DNA of 64,000 nt from Nocardia suismassiliense (GCF_900269665.1 NZ_LT985361.1:8450390-8514389), one strand, 5' to 3'; positions 8,077-17,120 are shown, numbered from the stretch's first letter. Program-made: numbers and translations. Notes: generated from the sequence alone by a model not told the origin.

Positions 8077-8165
8077 GCGGCCCGCACCCATTGCGATCTG
8101 CGACATCGCTTGCTAGGCTACATTCCAGCAACTCTGGTAATCCAAATTTTAGGATGTGAGCCTTC

Positions 8166-8699
8166 ATGCGAACCTTCGCCATCCGGGCCCTACCCGGCCT
8201 CGGAGCCCTACTCGCCGTCACCGCTTTCGCAACCCCCGCCGAAGCCGCCCCACCCGCCAACGCGCAGCAAGCGCGGGACGCCTGCGTCGAATACCTCCTG
8301 CAAACCATCCGCGCCATGCCCGAAGGCACCTACCTCGAAGCGCATCCCGACCGCCAGTCGCCACCGGGTTACGCCTCACCCACCGGGACCGGCAGCGCCT
8401 TCTTCCCCAACCCCGAGTACTACTCGCTCAGCTATCGATTGCCGAGCGACACCCCGTACACCACCTTGGCCGACGCCGAATCCGCCTGGCAAGACCTCGG
8501 ATGGCCGCCGGCCCGCAAACCGCCATACCCCAACGGCGCCATCGCAACTCAGGCCCATCCGGCCGACGCATACACACTCGACACCATCGTCGGCGTCGGC
8601 CCCGCAGGCACCGCCATCACCATGTCATGTTTCACCACACAGACCTTCCCCGGCGGCGGCCCCACAGCCGCCCCAGCTCCAGCGAGCCTGGTCCAATAG
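8166..8699 (+). CDS. Small secreted protein, unknown function
   Basis: A 177-residue protein with a signal peptide in residues 1-28 (MRTFAIR, hydrophobic LPGLGALLAVTAFA, cleavage after PAEA). The mature part contains two cysteines (RDACVEYLL and MSCFTTQ) and a Pro/Ala-rich tail. Tyr- and Ser-rich loops (PNPEYYSLSYRLPSDTPYTTL) suggest a folded extracellular domain, but no family is recognised. The GGATG-like binding site lies about eight bases before ATG 8166. Its last 68 bases overlap the 3' end of the broken minus-strand gene. Confidence 0.65.
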   Translation: MRTFAIRALPGLGALLAVTAFATPAEAAPPANAQQARDACVEYLLQTIRAMPEGTYLEAHPDRQSPPGYASPTGTGSAFFPNPEYYSLSYRLPSDTPYTTLADAESAWQDLGWPPARKPPYPNGAIATQAHPADAYTLDTIVGVGPAGTAITMSCFTTQTFPGGGPTAAPAPASLVQ

Positions 8700-9349
8700 C
8701 CGTCAGCCGGTCCCCATTGTCGAGATCGGTGTAGATGCGGGCGACGCGGAACTTCGGTGCGCCAAAGCATTCGGCCTCTCCCGTATAGATCGCCACCAGC
8801 GAATCCGGGCCGCGCCACCAGGTATCGGCCAAGCCGCGAACCTCGGTCACGGGTTCGAAGTCGTGCAACGCCAGCATGTCAACCGCCTCACCCCTGATGG
8901 TGGTGATCTGCTCGGCCCGGTTGGACGCGTGATAAGCCAGCGCAACCGACTCGATCCATCCTTCGATGCTCGCGTGCAGCGGCACCCACCGAGCGCCGTC
9001 GATGCCGAATTCGCCTGCTGGACCGATCATGAACCCGTAAGCCATCGACACCCGCTCCTGGCCGGCGTCGAACCACCCACCCCGCTCGAGCGAATCCACC
9101 GGCATCTCGGCCCACAACACCTTGGGCCCGCCCCTCGTAGTCCAGCGACGGCGGCACAACCAGCCCACCCCATCGCCGCTGAAACTCGACCACACGATCG
9201 ATATGCGTTGCGGGAATACCTATTTCGAGCCCCGCGTCCCGATGCTGTTCGAGCGAGACAAATTCGCAGCGAACACAATTCGTTGCAATGAACCGCTCGG
9301 CCCGACGCGTGAGCGGCTCGGACGAATCGATGACAGGCTGATAATCCAC
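8632..9349 (-). pseudogene. Frameshifted gene for a soluble hypothetical protein
   Basis: Two minus-strand frames make one protein. The first begins at ATG 9349 and reads MDYQPVIDSSEPLTRRAERF through EFQRRWGGLVVPPSLDYEG. The reading then shifts at about 9128-9137 (a G-rich run) into the frame that continues GPKVLWAEMPVDSLERGG to the stop at 8632. Joined, it would be about 238 residues with no signal peptide. The WGG-x4-PPS pattern faintly recalls SUKH-type immunity proteins, but that is weak. No domain can be assigned safely. The fault may be real decay or an assembly error in the G-run. Its 3' end overlaps the neighbouring secreted-protein gene by 68 bp. Confidence 0.55.
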
Positions 9350-9782
9350 TCGGCCGACGGTACGCCGACTCGGCGGTACGAACGACCATGCGCTACTACC
9401 GCGTACCTTGCCTACCAGCTGTGCTGCTACTCCACTTCGGGTTACTTGCCACGCACATCAGCTCGGCACCCTGCGCAACCACGTCAACCGGCGTAGACAC
9501 CATTTGCTGGAAGATTTCCCGTCCGTACACCATAGGGATCTACTGACGCGAAGAACTCTACGTGGCCTGCCGACAAACAATCCTGATACGTGGGTGTCAT
9601 TCAAACGTTCGACGGACAACTATCCGAAACCGGTGCATGATCACAGCTGCGCGTAAAGCACTGCACAGTCACCGAATCATCTGTGCGGGAAGTGGTTACG
9701 AGTGCCGACAGCGGACTCACGGCGCTGACGTCGAGTCGTTCGGCGTGTTGGCTTCGGGCGCAAGCTTGACGCATAACCCACA
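9350..9782. other. Intergenic region, nothing recognised
   Basis: About 430 bp with several short frames that lack ribosome binding sites and protein-like composition. Base composition is less GC-rich than the neighbours. The end of it must hold the promoter of the secreted protein at 9795. Confidence 0.4.
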
Positions 9783-9794
9783 GTGGAGGATGGT

Positions 9795-10574
9795 TTGCTT
9801 ACTTTGTTCAAAAGGGCCGTGGCGATCGCAGCGGGCACCATAGCTATCGGAGCGCTGGGAGTACCCGCAGCCCAAGTGGCGGTCGCCGACCAGGTGTACC
9901 CCTATTCGACATCACCGTACTTCGGCGGCGTGGTCAATGTCTCGACCGGGCCAGGAAGCATCACGATCAGAGCTGTGCAAACCACCGTGGGAGCGTTTCC
10001 CTACGGCTGCTGGGCAAATGCGCGAAACATGGAGGCCAACTGGACTTCCGGAACCCGTCCGTTCGTGCAACTGTTCCCGCGAATCTGGCAGGTCGACTTC
10101 GGGTCACTCCCCAATGGCCGCTATGAGGTGATGCAACGCTGCGCTGACGGCACCAGTCTGCTGCGCGAACGTGCAGTCATCGTGGAGCTCGGCGGGGGCC
10201 AAGCCGTAACCCCGCAAGAGACGCCCCCCTTTGATCCCGGTGGGAAGAAGGACAGCGGGACCTGTAGCGAACGTATTCAGCGGATCTTCGGGGACGCGGG
10301 GGTGACCGCAGAGCTTACGGAAATCGTCGTCGAGCGATTGGGTGGCCCTCGGCACCTCGAGTCGGGTTTTCAAATTCTTTGTGGTGCCATCGATTCCGAC
10401 CCGGCCGCATTCTGCCGAGCCGCACAAGCCTACTTCCCGGTCGACCTCGGTATGGACATCATGAACCGCATATACGGCGAAGTCGATCGCCTCCTCGGGC
10501 AGGACAACTCCCAGGGACGAGAGGCTGTTATTCAATGGTGGCAAGGAGCTTGCTCACCTCTCAGCCGACGCTGA
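9795..10574 (+). CDS. Secreted protein with disulfides, unknown function
   Basis: About 259 residues. The frame is open from GTG 9783, but GGAGGA at 9785-9790 points to TTG at 9795 (or 9804) as the real start. Residues 1-32 form a signal peptide (LFKRAVAIAAGTIAIGALG, cleavage near QVAVA). The mature N-terminal half is beta-rich (VNVSTGPGSITIRAVQTT) with Cys pairs in YGCWAN and MQRCADG. The C-terminal half, after a Pro-rich joint, contains further cysteines (GTCSERIQ, QILCGAI, AAFCRAA, WQGACS) that could form a small helical disulfide domain. No catalytic motif is visible and I do not recognise the family. Confidence 0.65.
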   Translation: MLTLFKRAVAIAAGTIAIGALGVPAAQVAVADQVYPYSTSPYFGGVVNVSTGPGSITIRAVQTTVGAFPYGCWANARNMEANWTSGTRPFVQLFPRIWQVDFGSLPNGRYEVMQRCADGTSLLRERAVIVELGGGQAVTPQETPPFDPGGKKDSGTCSERIQRIFGDAGVTAELTEIVVERLGGPRHLESGFQILCGAIDSDPAAFCRAAQAYFPVDLGMDIMNRIYGEVDRLLGQDNSQGREAVIQWWQGACSPLSRR

Positions 10575-10690
10575 GTTCAGCGATCGCCGATGCGGCTCAG
10601 GTTTCGGAGGCCGCCAACTCCGGAACCTCGAGCGTTGCACCCCTAGTCGCCGGCTCGTAAGCCGAATCCGCAGGCGGCGCCGTGTTGGCT

Positions 10691-11110
10691 TCAGCGTGCT
10701 GCCGCGCTTTCGCGCCTGTTCGCCTTCTTGATGGCTTCGACGAGCTCATCCTTGGACATGGTCGAGCGTCCTGCGATGTCGAGCCTGCGTGCCACGTCCT
10801 GGAGATGTTTCTTACTGGCGTTCGCGTCGACGCCCTCCGCGGTTTCTCCGCTGGCGTTCGGCCCGCCGCTTTCGGCGCGCGCATCGGAGGGTCCCTTTTG
10901 CTCCTTCGGTTCCCAGTGATCACCCACCTTCTCGTAGCTGTGCTTGAGTGCGGCGTAGGCCACTCGATGAGCGCGTTCCTCGTCGCCGTACTCCTTGATC
11001 GCGGAGTCGTAGGTCTCGGCAAAGGTGCGCTGCGCTTTGGCCTCGGACTTGACGAGAGTACTCGGCAGCTCACTCTTGATCGGCTTACCGGCCTTCGTGG
11101 TTTTCGGCAT
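10691..11110 (-). CDS. ChaB-domain protein with Rho N-terminal-like domain
   Basis: A 139-residue basic protein starting at ATG 11108-11110, with GGAGGAGAG eight bases upstream; the open frame continues to 11203 without a start signal. Residues 12-58 (LPSTLVKSEAKAQRTFAETYDSAIKEY, then HRVAYAALKHSYEKVGDHW) match the ChaB fold. After a low-complexity linker, residues 99-130 (KKHLQDVARRLDIAGRSTMSKDELVEAIKKA) match the Rho_N/SAP-like helix-extended-helix that binds nucleic acid. ChaB was once linked to cation transport, but the ChaB-Rho_N pair in actinobacteria is of unknown role. It lies 86 bp downstream of the PHB depolymerase gene on the same strand. Confidence 0.85.
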   Translation of the reverse strand: MPKTTKAGKPIKSELPSTLVKSEAKAQRTFAETYDSAIKEYGDEERAHRVAYAALKHSYEKVGDHWEPKEQKGPSDARAESGGPNASGETAEGVDANASKKHLQDVARRLDIAGRSTMSKDELVEAIKKANRRESAAAR

Positions 11111-11196
11111 ACTCGCTCTCCTCCGGTAGGCCCCCGGCATCGCGTACCCGCGCCGATCCGGAACAAACACAAGGATGTGTACCTCAGCGCTGCGAG

Positions 11197-12498
11197 TCAG
11201 CACAGCTCCCAGTACCCCGGGCGGGTTTCCTTGATCGTGCTCTTGCTGTGGATAGTCCAGAGGCCGAGTTTCTGCTTCGAGCCATTGGCATAGGCGTAGC
11301 CACCCGATTGATAAGCACGGCCTGCGGTGGTGTGTGCGTAGTTGGTGTCGGTCACGCAGGTGGGTGCGGGAGCGGTGGTGGTCGGCGGAATCGTCGTGGT
11401 CGGCGGAATGGTCGTGGTCGGCGCTGTCGTCGTGCTCGGCGGTGTGGTCGGGGCCGATCCACTCGAGAGCTTGCGGACCATCGCCGATATGGCGTCCAGC
11501 TGTTTACCGCCGTGCCAGGCATATGCCGCGTCACCGCCGTATCCCCACCAGTTCCAGCAACCGTTCGGATTGGTGGTTCCCGCAGTGCTGAGCGGAATCG
11601 CCTGCGGATAAAGAACAATCATGTTGTTGGTGTCGGCGTACTCGTTGAGATAGGCGTTCTTCATGAAGGTGTCGCCGAACGACTGGTAGCTGAAGCCCTG
11701 TTTACATCCGTGCAGGGCAACCATGAGACGACACGAAATGCCTTGGGAGCATGCGGGAGGGACATAAGCGAAACCCTTGGCGTCCATGCTTATCGCATTC
11801 GCATTGCCGCCGGGTGCGAACGCGTTCTGATCGAATTGGACGAGCTTTCCGCTGAGCGTCCCGGCCGGGCGGTTCACGGTCCCCAGCAGCGCGGTCAGCA
11901 GCTCACCCACCGGGTCGTCACCGCAATTGTTGATGAACGGGGATGCCGTGCTGGAACAGGCGACCGGCCCCAGCGGGCTGACCCAGGCGTGCCCGGCCGC
12001 ACTGTTCTTTCGATAGGTGACGTTCGCGCCGAAACCCGAGTAATAGGTCGCGAGGTCGTCGTTCACGGCTCGGTGGACGGTCGAATCGTTCGTGCCGTGG
12101 TAGAGGTATACCGCGTCACCGGCCAGGTTGGCGACGGCGTCGACCTTGCCGGAAGCCGCCAGGGTTCTGGTCTCCTCCGCCAATTGCGCAGGCGACTTGC
12201 GTGTTCCGTTCTGCATGCAGCCGGTCTGGGCTCTGACCGCGTAGTCGAAATCCCCCGCACATCGGTACGGACCTGCAGCGAATATTCCCGCCCCGGAGAA
12301 GACATCGGAGTAAGCGACATGTAGCTGATTCGCCAGGTACCCACCGGACGAGACGCCCGAAACGTAAGTGGCGCTTATGTTATAACCGCGCAAGGCTTCC
12401 GGCGTGGGGCTGGGGACTGCGGCGGTCACCGAACTCATGGTGACGGCCAGCAGTCCAGCGGTGACGGCCAGCGCTCCGGCCAGTTCTTTGATCTTCAT
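11197..12498 (-). CDS. Secreted poly(3-hydroxybutyrate) depolymerase-type esterase
   Basis: A 433-residue exported alpha/beta hydrolase. Signal peptide: residues 1-27 (MKIKELAG, AVTAGLLAVTMSS, cleavage near VTAA). The catalytic domain has the lipase box GVSSG with Ser50, an Asp in YLYHGTND and a His in AAGHAWVSP, the order and spacing of single-domain extracellular PHB depolymerases. A second conserved block (PPACSQGISCRLMVALHGCKQG, then NPNGCWNWWGYGG) is also typical. A Thr/Pro-rich linker (TTTAPTTTIPPTTT) joins a C-terminal 50-residue module with two end cysteines (CVTDTNYAHTTAGRAY to GYWELC), found on such enzymes and probably polymer-binding. It would release hydroxybutyrate oligomers outside the cell; the esterase encoded just upstream could finish the job. 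Confidence 0.87.
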   Translation of the reverse strand: MKIKELAGALAVTAGLLAVTMSSVTAAVPSPTPEALRGYNISATYVSGVSSGGYLANQLHVAYSDVFSGAGIFAAGPYRCAGDFDYAVRAQTGCMQNGTRKSPAQLAEETRTLAASGKVDAVANLAGDAVYLYHGTNDSTVHRAVNDDLATYYSGFGANVTYRKNSAAGHAWVSPLGPVACSSTASPFINNCGDDPVGELLTALLGTVNRPAGTLSGKLVQFDQNAFAPGGNANAISMDAKGFAYVPPACSQGISCRLMVALHGCKQGFSYQSFGDTFMKNAYLNEYADTNNMIVLYPQAIPLSTAGTTNPNGCWNWWGYGGDAAYAWHGGKQLDAISAMVRKLSSGSAPTTPPSTTTAPTTTIPPTTTIPPTTTAPAPTCVTDTNYAHTTAGRAYQSGGYAYANGSKQKLGLWTIHSKSTIKETRPGYWELC

Positions 12499-12549
12499 TG
12501 CGTTTCCTCATCATTGGGGAAAGTTCGACCCGCGAGGGTCGGAAGCGAC

Positions 12550-13896
12550 TTACCCGCTCAGTTCGCACGTTTCCGCCGGATCACCGGACACCGGACGCGG
12601 AATCGTCGCGTTCGGCGGCGGCAATAGACCTGTGCCGGACCAGGTTTCGAGCGCGGTGAAGGCGCTGCGGAAGCACGGCAGCATGGGCCGCACCAGATCC
12701 GGATGCTGTTCGTACAGCCCATCGGCGTGATTGCCGCCCTCGATCCGGTAATACCGGTGCAGCGCAGCACGACCCTGCCCGCTGATCTGCTCGGCATAGA
12801 GGTCCGATTCCTTGCCGATCGGCAGCAGCGCGTCGAGGGTGCCGTGAATCGTGATGAGCGGCCGCTGGATTCGCCCGGTGAGTGATACTCGGCCTAGGGC
12901 ATCCCGGACCGCGGCCGGACGATCGGCAAAGACGTAGTCGGCCTCGGCACCGGTATAGCCAGGATCGATTTCCTGACGGTAGCTCCGTTGGATGGGTCCC
13001 CAGTACGACCTGTCGTGATATTCCCACAACGGCGCCGACTCGGCGGGAAACCCCATGGCGACAACACCGTCGATGGCGGCCGGATTCGCGCGGTAATCCT
13101 GGTAGCCGCGCGAGGCGGGCGGCAGATAGGTCAGCGGGTTCGGACCATTCGCCTGCCAGGTGGGCCCCTCCCAGTCCACGCCACCGTCGTAGAGCCACGG
13201 CCGATTCTCCAACTGCCAGCGAACGAGGTAGCCACCGTTGGAGATTCCGGCCAGCAGGGTGCGGGTGGCTGGGCGGGCATAACGCTGGGCGACGACGGCC
13301 TGCGCAGCGACCGTCAACTGAGTGACCCGGTTGTGCCATTCGACCATCGCATCGCCGGGAGCGTCGCCGTCACGATAGAACTCCGGCCCGGTGTTGCCCT
13401 TGTCGATCGCGGCATAGGCGTAGCCCTGAGCGAGCACCCAGTCGGAGATGATGAAGTCGTTGGCGTACTGGCGGCGATTTCCCGGCGTGCCCGCGACCAC
13501 CAGGCCGCCGTTCCAACGTTCTGGCAGGCGAATGACGAACTGGCTGTCGTGATTCCAGCCATGGTTGGTGTTCGTGGTCGAGTTGTCGGGAAAGTATCCA
13601 TCGATCTGCATTCCCGGCACGCCGGTCGGATTACGAGCGCTCGGAGGATGTAGCCCCGCCCAATCCGCAGCTACCGTGTGGCCGGAAGCGACGGTACCTG
13701 CCGTGGTCAAGTCTGCGAGGCAGGCGGCGTCCTGCCGCTGCGCACCCACCACCAGCGGAGCCACGCACGCCATGGACCGCACGACAGGTTGTCGGGTATT
13801 CACCGCTTCTCGCGTGTGCACACCAACGGCGACAAGGGATCCGGCGAGCGCAACGACAGCCGTTACGGTGGCGGAGAGACGGCGAAACAGCGGCAT
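12550..13896 (-). CDS. Secreted alpha/beta hydrolase, tannase- or oligomer-hydrolase-like
   Basis: A 448-residue exported protein with a signal peptide in residues 1-33 and an AAGGA site seven bases before ATG 13896. The nucleophile elbow is AGISNGGY (Ser near residue 215), the acid lies in TIHGTLDALLP and the His in IEGGNHADGLY. A cysteine pair probably joins MACVAPL and DAACLADL. This layout is that of tannase/feruloyl-esterase-like hydrolases and hydroxybutyrate-oligomer hydrolases. Because it lies 51 bp upstream of the PHB depolymerase gene on the same strand, cleavage of released oligomers is an attractive role, but this is inference; an aromatic or phenolic ester could equally be the substrate. 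Confidence 0.75.
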   Translation of the reverse strand: MPLFRRLSATVTAVVALAGSLVAVGVHTREAVNTRQPVVRSMACVAPLVVGAQRQDAACLADLTTAGTVASGHTVAADWAGLHPPSARNPTGVPGMQIDGYFPDNSTTNTNHGWNHDSQFVIRLPERWNGGLVVAGTPGNRRQYANDFIISDWVLAQGYAYAAIDKGNTGPEFYRDGDAPGDAMVEWHNRVTQLTVAAQAVVAQRYARPATRTLLAGISNGGYLVRWQLENRPWLYDGGVDWEGPTWQANGPNPLTYLPPASRGYQDYRANPAAIDGVVAMGFPAESAPLWEYHDRSYWGPIQRSYRQEIDPGYTGAEADYVFADRPAAVRDALGRVSLTGRIQRPLITIHGTLDALLPIGKESDLYAEQISGQGRAALHRYYRIEGGNHADGLYEQHPDLVRPMLPCFRSAFTALETWSGTGLLPPPNATIPRPVSGDPAETCELSG

Positions 13897-13920
13897 AGTG
13901 TTCCTTTTCGAACGGTGATG

Positions 13921-14166
13921 TCAAAAAGTCTGTTCGCCGGTCAGCCACTTCGACAGGTGCGCGTCACCCACTTTTCCGCCGCTGATCATGGCGGAGGTCA
14001 CTACCCCCGTACGCGGAGGCCACTCGAATACGGGAAGCGGTGCGCCGGTCAACGTATGGGCGACATGGACATTCGTCGCGGCAAATGTGTCGGCCACCCA
14101 CATCGTCACGCCACTGGACCACACATAGTGTTTTCGGCAGCACATCTCGAGGTGTGCAGGCACCAT
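13921..14166 (-). CDS. Short hypothetical protein, doubtful
   Basis: An 81-residue frame starting at ATG 14164-14166 and ending 24 bp before the hydrolase gene. It has protein-like composition (WSSGVTMWVADTFAATNVHVAHTL, then GVVTSAMISGGKVGDAHLSKW) and could be the C-terminal remnant of a larger secreted protein. There is no clear ribosome binding site and no recognised family. It may also be spurious. Confidence 0.3.
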   Translation of the reverse strand: MVPAHLEMCCRKHYVWSSGVTMWVADTFAATNVHVAHTLTGAPLPVFEWPPRTGVVTSAMISGGKVGDAHLSKWLTGEQTF

Positions 14167-14299
14167 GGGTGGTCCACGGCGACCGGGGCGCCGGCCGCGA
14201 CCTACCGACAGCCCCGACCGGCAGGCGATGGCGACCGGCAACCAACGCCCGGATCGATGCCAGCGCTGCCGATGTCGCCCCGAGCGGAGGCGCTACACC

Positions 14300-16243
14300 A
14301 TGATGGCCGTGACGTGCGAGATCTTCCTGGAATTGCTCGAGCGGGAAGCCCCTGCCGTCGAATTCGAAGCGCCACTGCTCGAAGCGCGCACCGCCGGTGC
14401 TTCCGCCGCTGAACTGGCCGAGCTGGACAGCGCCAAACGCGCCGCGCTACGAGTCCGCGCGCTGCTGGAGCGCCGAGCTCGCCGGGAGGCCGAATTGGCC
14501 GCACTGTTCGACACTGCCGGAGACCTCGCCGGACTACGCGATGTGGACGCGGTCCTGCAAGCCATCGTGCACCGCGCGCGACGGCTGCTGCACGCCGATG
14601 TCGCCTACCTGACACTGCCGGATCCACAGCGCGGCGACACCTTCATGCGAGTCACCGACGGGTCCGGCTCGCAGGCCTTCCGATCCACCCGGCTGGCGAT
14701 GGGCGACGGTCTGGGCGGACTGGTCGCCCAGACCGGAATGCCGTACAGCACCGCGGATTACTTTGCCGACCAACGGTTCCGCCACACCGCGGCGATCGAC
14801 AGTGCCGTGCGGGAGGAGGGTCTCATCGCCATCCTCGGCGTGCCGATGAAGCTCGGCGACCAGGTCATCGGTGTCCTGTTCGCCTCGCATCGCGACTTCC
14901 GGCCCTACGCTCCCGAAGAGATCGCCTTGCTGGTCTCCCTCGCCGCGCACGCGACGATCGCCGTGGATTCGGCGCGGCTGCTCCCCGAAACACGCACCGC
15001 CCTCACGGAACTCAGCGCGGCGAGCGCGGCCATGCACGCGCACTACAACACCGTCGAACGCGCCGCGCAGGCACACGACAGGATGACCGATCTGGTCGTT
15101 CGAGGCGGCGGCGTAGCGGATGTCGCGACCGTGGCCGCCGACATCCTCGGCGGTGCGCTGCTGGTACTCGACGCCGACGGGCGCAGACTCACCGAAATCG
15201 GCGCCCCGGATGCCGGCGCGCATGAGCAATCCGGCGACGAACAAACCGTCGGCGCGCATGAGCAACTCGGCGATGAACAAACCGTCGGCGAAATAGCCGC
15301 TACCGCAGCACAACTCGGCCGAACCGTAGTCGCGAAGGAGCTGTGGGCCGCACCGGGCGGCGCAGGCAGTAGACCGTTGTGCACGCTCGTCCTACATCAT
15401 CCCGGCGAACTGCCGCCCGCCGATCAGCGCATCCTGGAGCGAGCCGCGCTCGTCACCGCACTGTTGTTGCTGTTCCAGCGCAGCATCGCCGAAGCCGAGG
15501 GACGAGTACGCGGCGAACTTCTCGACGACCTGCTGGACGGTCGCGTCAACGACGACAAGGCATTACACAGCCGGGCCACACTGCTCGGCATCGATCTGAC
15601 CCAGCCGCAGATGCTCGTCGTCGCCGAACACGGCGGCCACCACCGCGCCGCAGCGTGGACAACCCACTACGTAATGTCCCGCCACGGTTTGGCCGTAACT
15701 CGCGGCCGGCACACCGTCGTGCTGCTCCCCGGCAACGACGCCTCCGCCACCGCCCACTGCGTCGCCAAGGAACTCCGTGCCGCACTGGGTATTTCAGCGA
15801 CAGTCGCCGGCTCCGGACCAGTCGACCTACCGAACCGCGTGCCCGCCGCCTACCGCGAAGCCCGCCAATGCATCCAGCTGATGAACGCACTCGGCAAACA
15901 CGGATCATCCGCCAGCGCAGCAGATCTCGGCTTCATCGGCTTGCTCATCAACAGCGGCGATAACGTACTGACCTTCCTGCACACCACCCTCGGCCCCGTA
16001 ATCGACTACGACCTCCGCCGCGGCGCCCCCCTCATCGACACCCTGGAAACCTACTTCGCCACCAGCTGCAGCCTCAGCAACAGCGCCAAACTCCTCCACA
16101 TCCACGTCAACACAGTCACCCAACGCCTCGACCGCATCACCGCCCTACTAGGCGAAGGATGGCAGCACCCCGACCGCGCCCTAGAAATCCAACTCGCCCT
16201 ACGCCTACACCGCCTCCGCGAATCAGCCGCCTTTCCGTCGTGA
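14300..16243 (+). CDS. GAF-domain PucR-family transcriptional regulator
   Basis: About 647 residues from ATG 14300, chosen because GGAGG (14286-14290) sits nine bases before it; the frame is open further upstream. The N-terminal coil (AELAELDSAKRAALRVRALLERRARREAEL) leads to a GAF domain (about residues 75-225: DVDAVLQAIVHRARRLLHADVAYL, GDGLGGLVAQTGMP, LGVPMKLGDQVIGVLFASH). A middle domain carries an in-frame 12-residue duplication (GAHEQ[S/L]GDEQTV). The C-terminus (about 560-640) is the PucR helix-turn-helix (LIDTLETYFATSCSLSNSAKLL, then HVNTVTQRLDRITALLG). PucR-type proteins activate catabolic operons for small metabolites sensed by GAF; the target here is unknown. No enzyme operon is adjacent except the divergent hydrolases. 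Confidence 0.9.
   Translation: MMAVTCEIFLELLEREAPAVEFEAPLLEARTAGASAAELAELDSAKRAALRVRALLERRARREAELAALFDTAGDLAGLRDVDAVLQAIVHRARRLLHADVAYLTLPDPQRGDTFMRVTDGSGSQAFRSTRLAMGDGLGGLVAQTGMPYSTADYFADQRFRHTAAIDSAVREEGLIAILGVPMKLGDQVIGVLFASHRDFRPYAPEEIALLVSLAAHATIAVDSARLLPETRTALTELSAASAAMHAHYNTVERAAQAHDRMTDLVVRGGGVADVATVAADILGGALLVLDADGRRLTEIGAPDAGAHEQSGDEQTVGAHEQLGDEQTVGEIAATAAQLGRTVVAKELWAAPGGAGSRPLCTLVLHHPGELPPADQRILERAALVTALLLLFQRSIAEAEGRVRGELLDDLLDGRVNDDKALHSRATLLGIDLTQPQMLVVAEHGGHHRAAAWTTHYVMSRHGLAVTRGRHTVVLLPGNDASATAHCVAKELRAALGISATVAGSGPVDLPNRVPAAYREARQCIQLMNALGKHGSSASAADLGFIGLLINSGDNVLTFLHTTLGPVIDYDLRRGAPLIDTLETYFATSCSLSNSAKLLHIHVNTVTQRLDRITALLGEGWQHPDRALEIQLALRLHRLRESAAFPS
15218..15289 (+). repeat. 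In-frame 36-bp tandem duplication in the PucR gene
   Basis: Copies 15218-15253 and 15254-15289 differ at only three positions. They encode AHEQSGDEQTVG then AHEQLGDEQTVG. The frame is kept, so copy number could change the protein length by 12 residues. Confidence 0.9.
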
Positions 16244-16281
16244 GGGGATGAAGTGGGCATTCGAGGGAGGAAAGGCCGGGA

Positions 16282-16313
16282 GTGGCGGTGCGGGGCGTCG
16301 ACCGCACCGCCAC
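16282..16313. terminator. Hairpin terminator after the PucR gene
   Basis: Perfect 12-bp inverted repeat (GTGGCGGTGCGG, 16282-16293; complement 16302-16313) with an eight-base loop, 38 bases after the PucR stop and directly before the toxin promoter. Confidence 0.7.
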
Positions 16314-16343
16314 TTGCCACATGTCGCTGACGACATATATGCT
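16314..16343 (+). promoter_or_regulatory. Probable promoter of the toxin-antitoxin pair
   Basis: TTGCCA (16314-16319) and TATGCT (16338-16343), 18 bases apart. The predicted start falls on or next to ATG 16351, so the toxin message may be leaderless. The short self-complementary CATATATG (16334-16341) overlaps the -10 and could be an antitoxin operator half-site. Confidence 0.4.
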
Positions 16344-16350
16344 TGTCACC

Positions 16351-16734
16351 ATGGGTGAACTGTTCACCATCGAGATCGAGCCGGAGGTGCGAGACTGGCT
16401 CGAAGCGCTGCCGGCCAGGCACTTCCTCAAGATCGACGAATACGTCGGCCTACTCGCCGAACGGGCAGAGTCGCTCAGTGAGCCCTACGCCCGGCATCTC
16501 GGCGACGGGGTCCGGGAGTTGCGCCCGACTGTAGATGGCGCCGCCATCCGCATCACCTACTGGCTCGCGCCCGGACGGCGAGCGATTCTGCTGACCGTGT
16601 TTCGCAAGACCCGGATGCGAGAAGACGCCGAGGTCAAACGCGCGAAACTCGCCCAACAGGTCTGTCAGGCGGAACACGAACCCGCCCATCAAGAATTCAC
16701 CCGCACAATCGAGAGAGGAGAACTGGACCGATGA
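16351..16734 (+). CDS. HigB/RelE-like toxin of a type II toxin-antitoxin pair
   Basis: A 127-residue basic protein from ATG 16351; the open frame reaches further up but the promoter sits there. It begins MGELFTIEIEPEVRDWLEAL and continues with HLGDGVRELRPTVDGAAIRITYWLAPGRRAILLTVFRKTRMRE, the RelE/HigB (Gp49/DUF891) core: strand-turn-strand with the basic residues of the RNase surface (R in VRELR, R in AIRITY, K-T-R in FRKTRM). Such toxins cut mRNA on the ribosome. The stop codon overlaps the antitoxin start by four bases, so the two are co-translated. Toxin-first order is typical of the higBA arrangement. Confidence 0.85.
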   Translation: MGELFTIEIEPEVRDWLEALPARHFLKIDEYVGLLAERAESLSEPYARHLGDGVRELRPTVDGAAIRITYWLAPGRRAILLTVFRKTRMREDAEVKRAKLAQQVCQAEHEPAHQEFTRTIERGELDR

Positions 16735-17072
16735 GCCACACACGCTGGAAGACCCTGCGGGAGCGCAAACTCGCCGAGGGCTACACCGAACCTGACGATG
16801 TCATCGACGCACGCCGCGAAATCCGGCTCTCTATGGCGCTGGCCCAAGCCGTCTACGACCGACGGACCGAACTCGGCCTCACCCAAGCCGAACTCGCCGA
16901 ACGAGCGGGGCTCACCCAAGCCAAGATCTCGCGCATCGAAGGCTCCGACACCGTGCCAACGCTGCCCCTGCTCGCCAAACTCGCCGAAGCCCTGGACGCG
17001 ACCCTCAACATCGCCCTCGATGCCGAGGACACCCGAGTCAACTTCAGCAGCCACCAAACCGACGCAGCCTGA
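16731..17072 (+). CDS. XRE-family antitoxin (HigA-like)
   Basis: A 113-residue protein whose ATG overlaps the toxin stop (ATGA). A single helix-turn-helix domain lies at about residues 38-95: LAQAVYDRRTELGLTQAELAERAGLTQAKISRIEGSDTVPTLPLLAKLAEAL, the XRE pattern with TQAELAERAGLTQAKISRIE as the recognition unit. The N-terminal 35 residues (EGYTEPDDVIDARREI) are typical of antitoxins paired with Gp49-like toxins. It should neutralise the toxin and repress the shared promoter at 16314-16343. Confidence 0.88.
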   Translation: MSHTRWKTLRERKLAEGYTEPDDVIDARREIRLSMALAQAVYDRRTELGLTQAELAERAGLTQAKISRIEGSDTVPTLPLLAKLAEALDATLNIALDAEDTRVNFSSHQTDAA

Positions 17073-17120
17073 ACTGAGCAGACAACGACGCTGCCACAAT
17101 CGGCAGCGAAGGGAGTCTCG

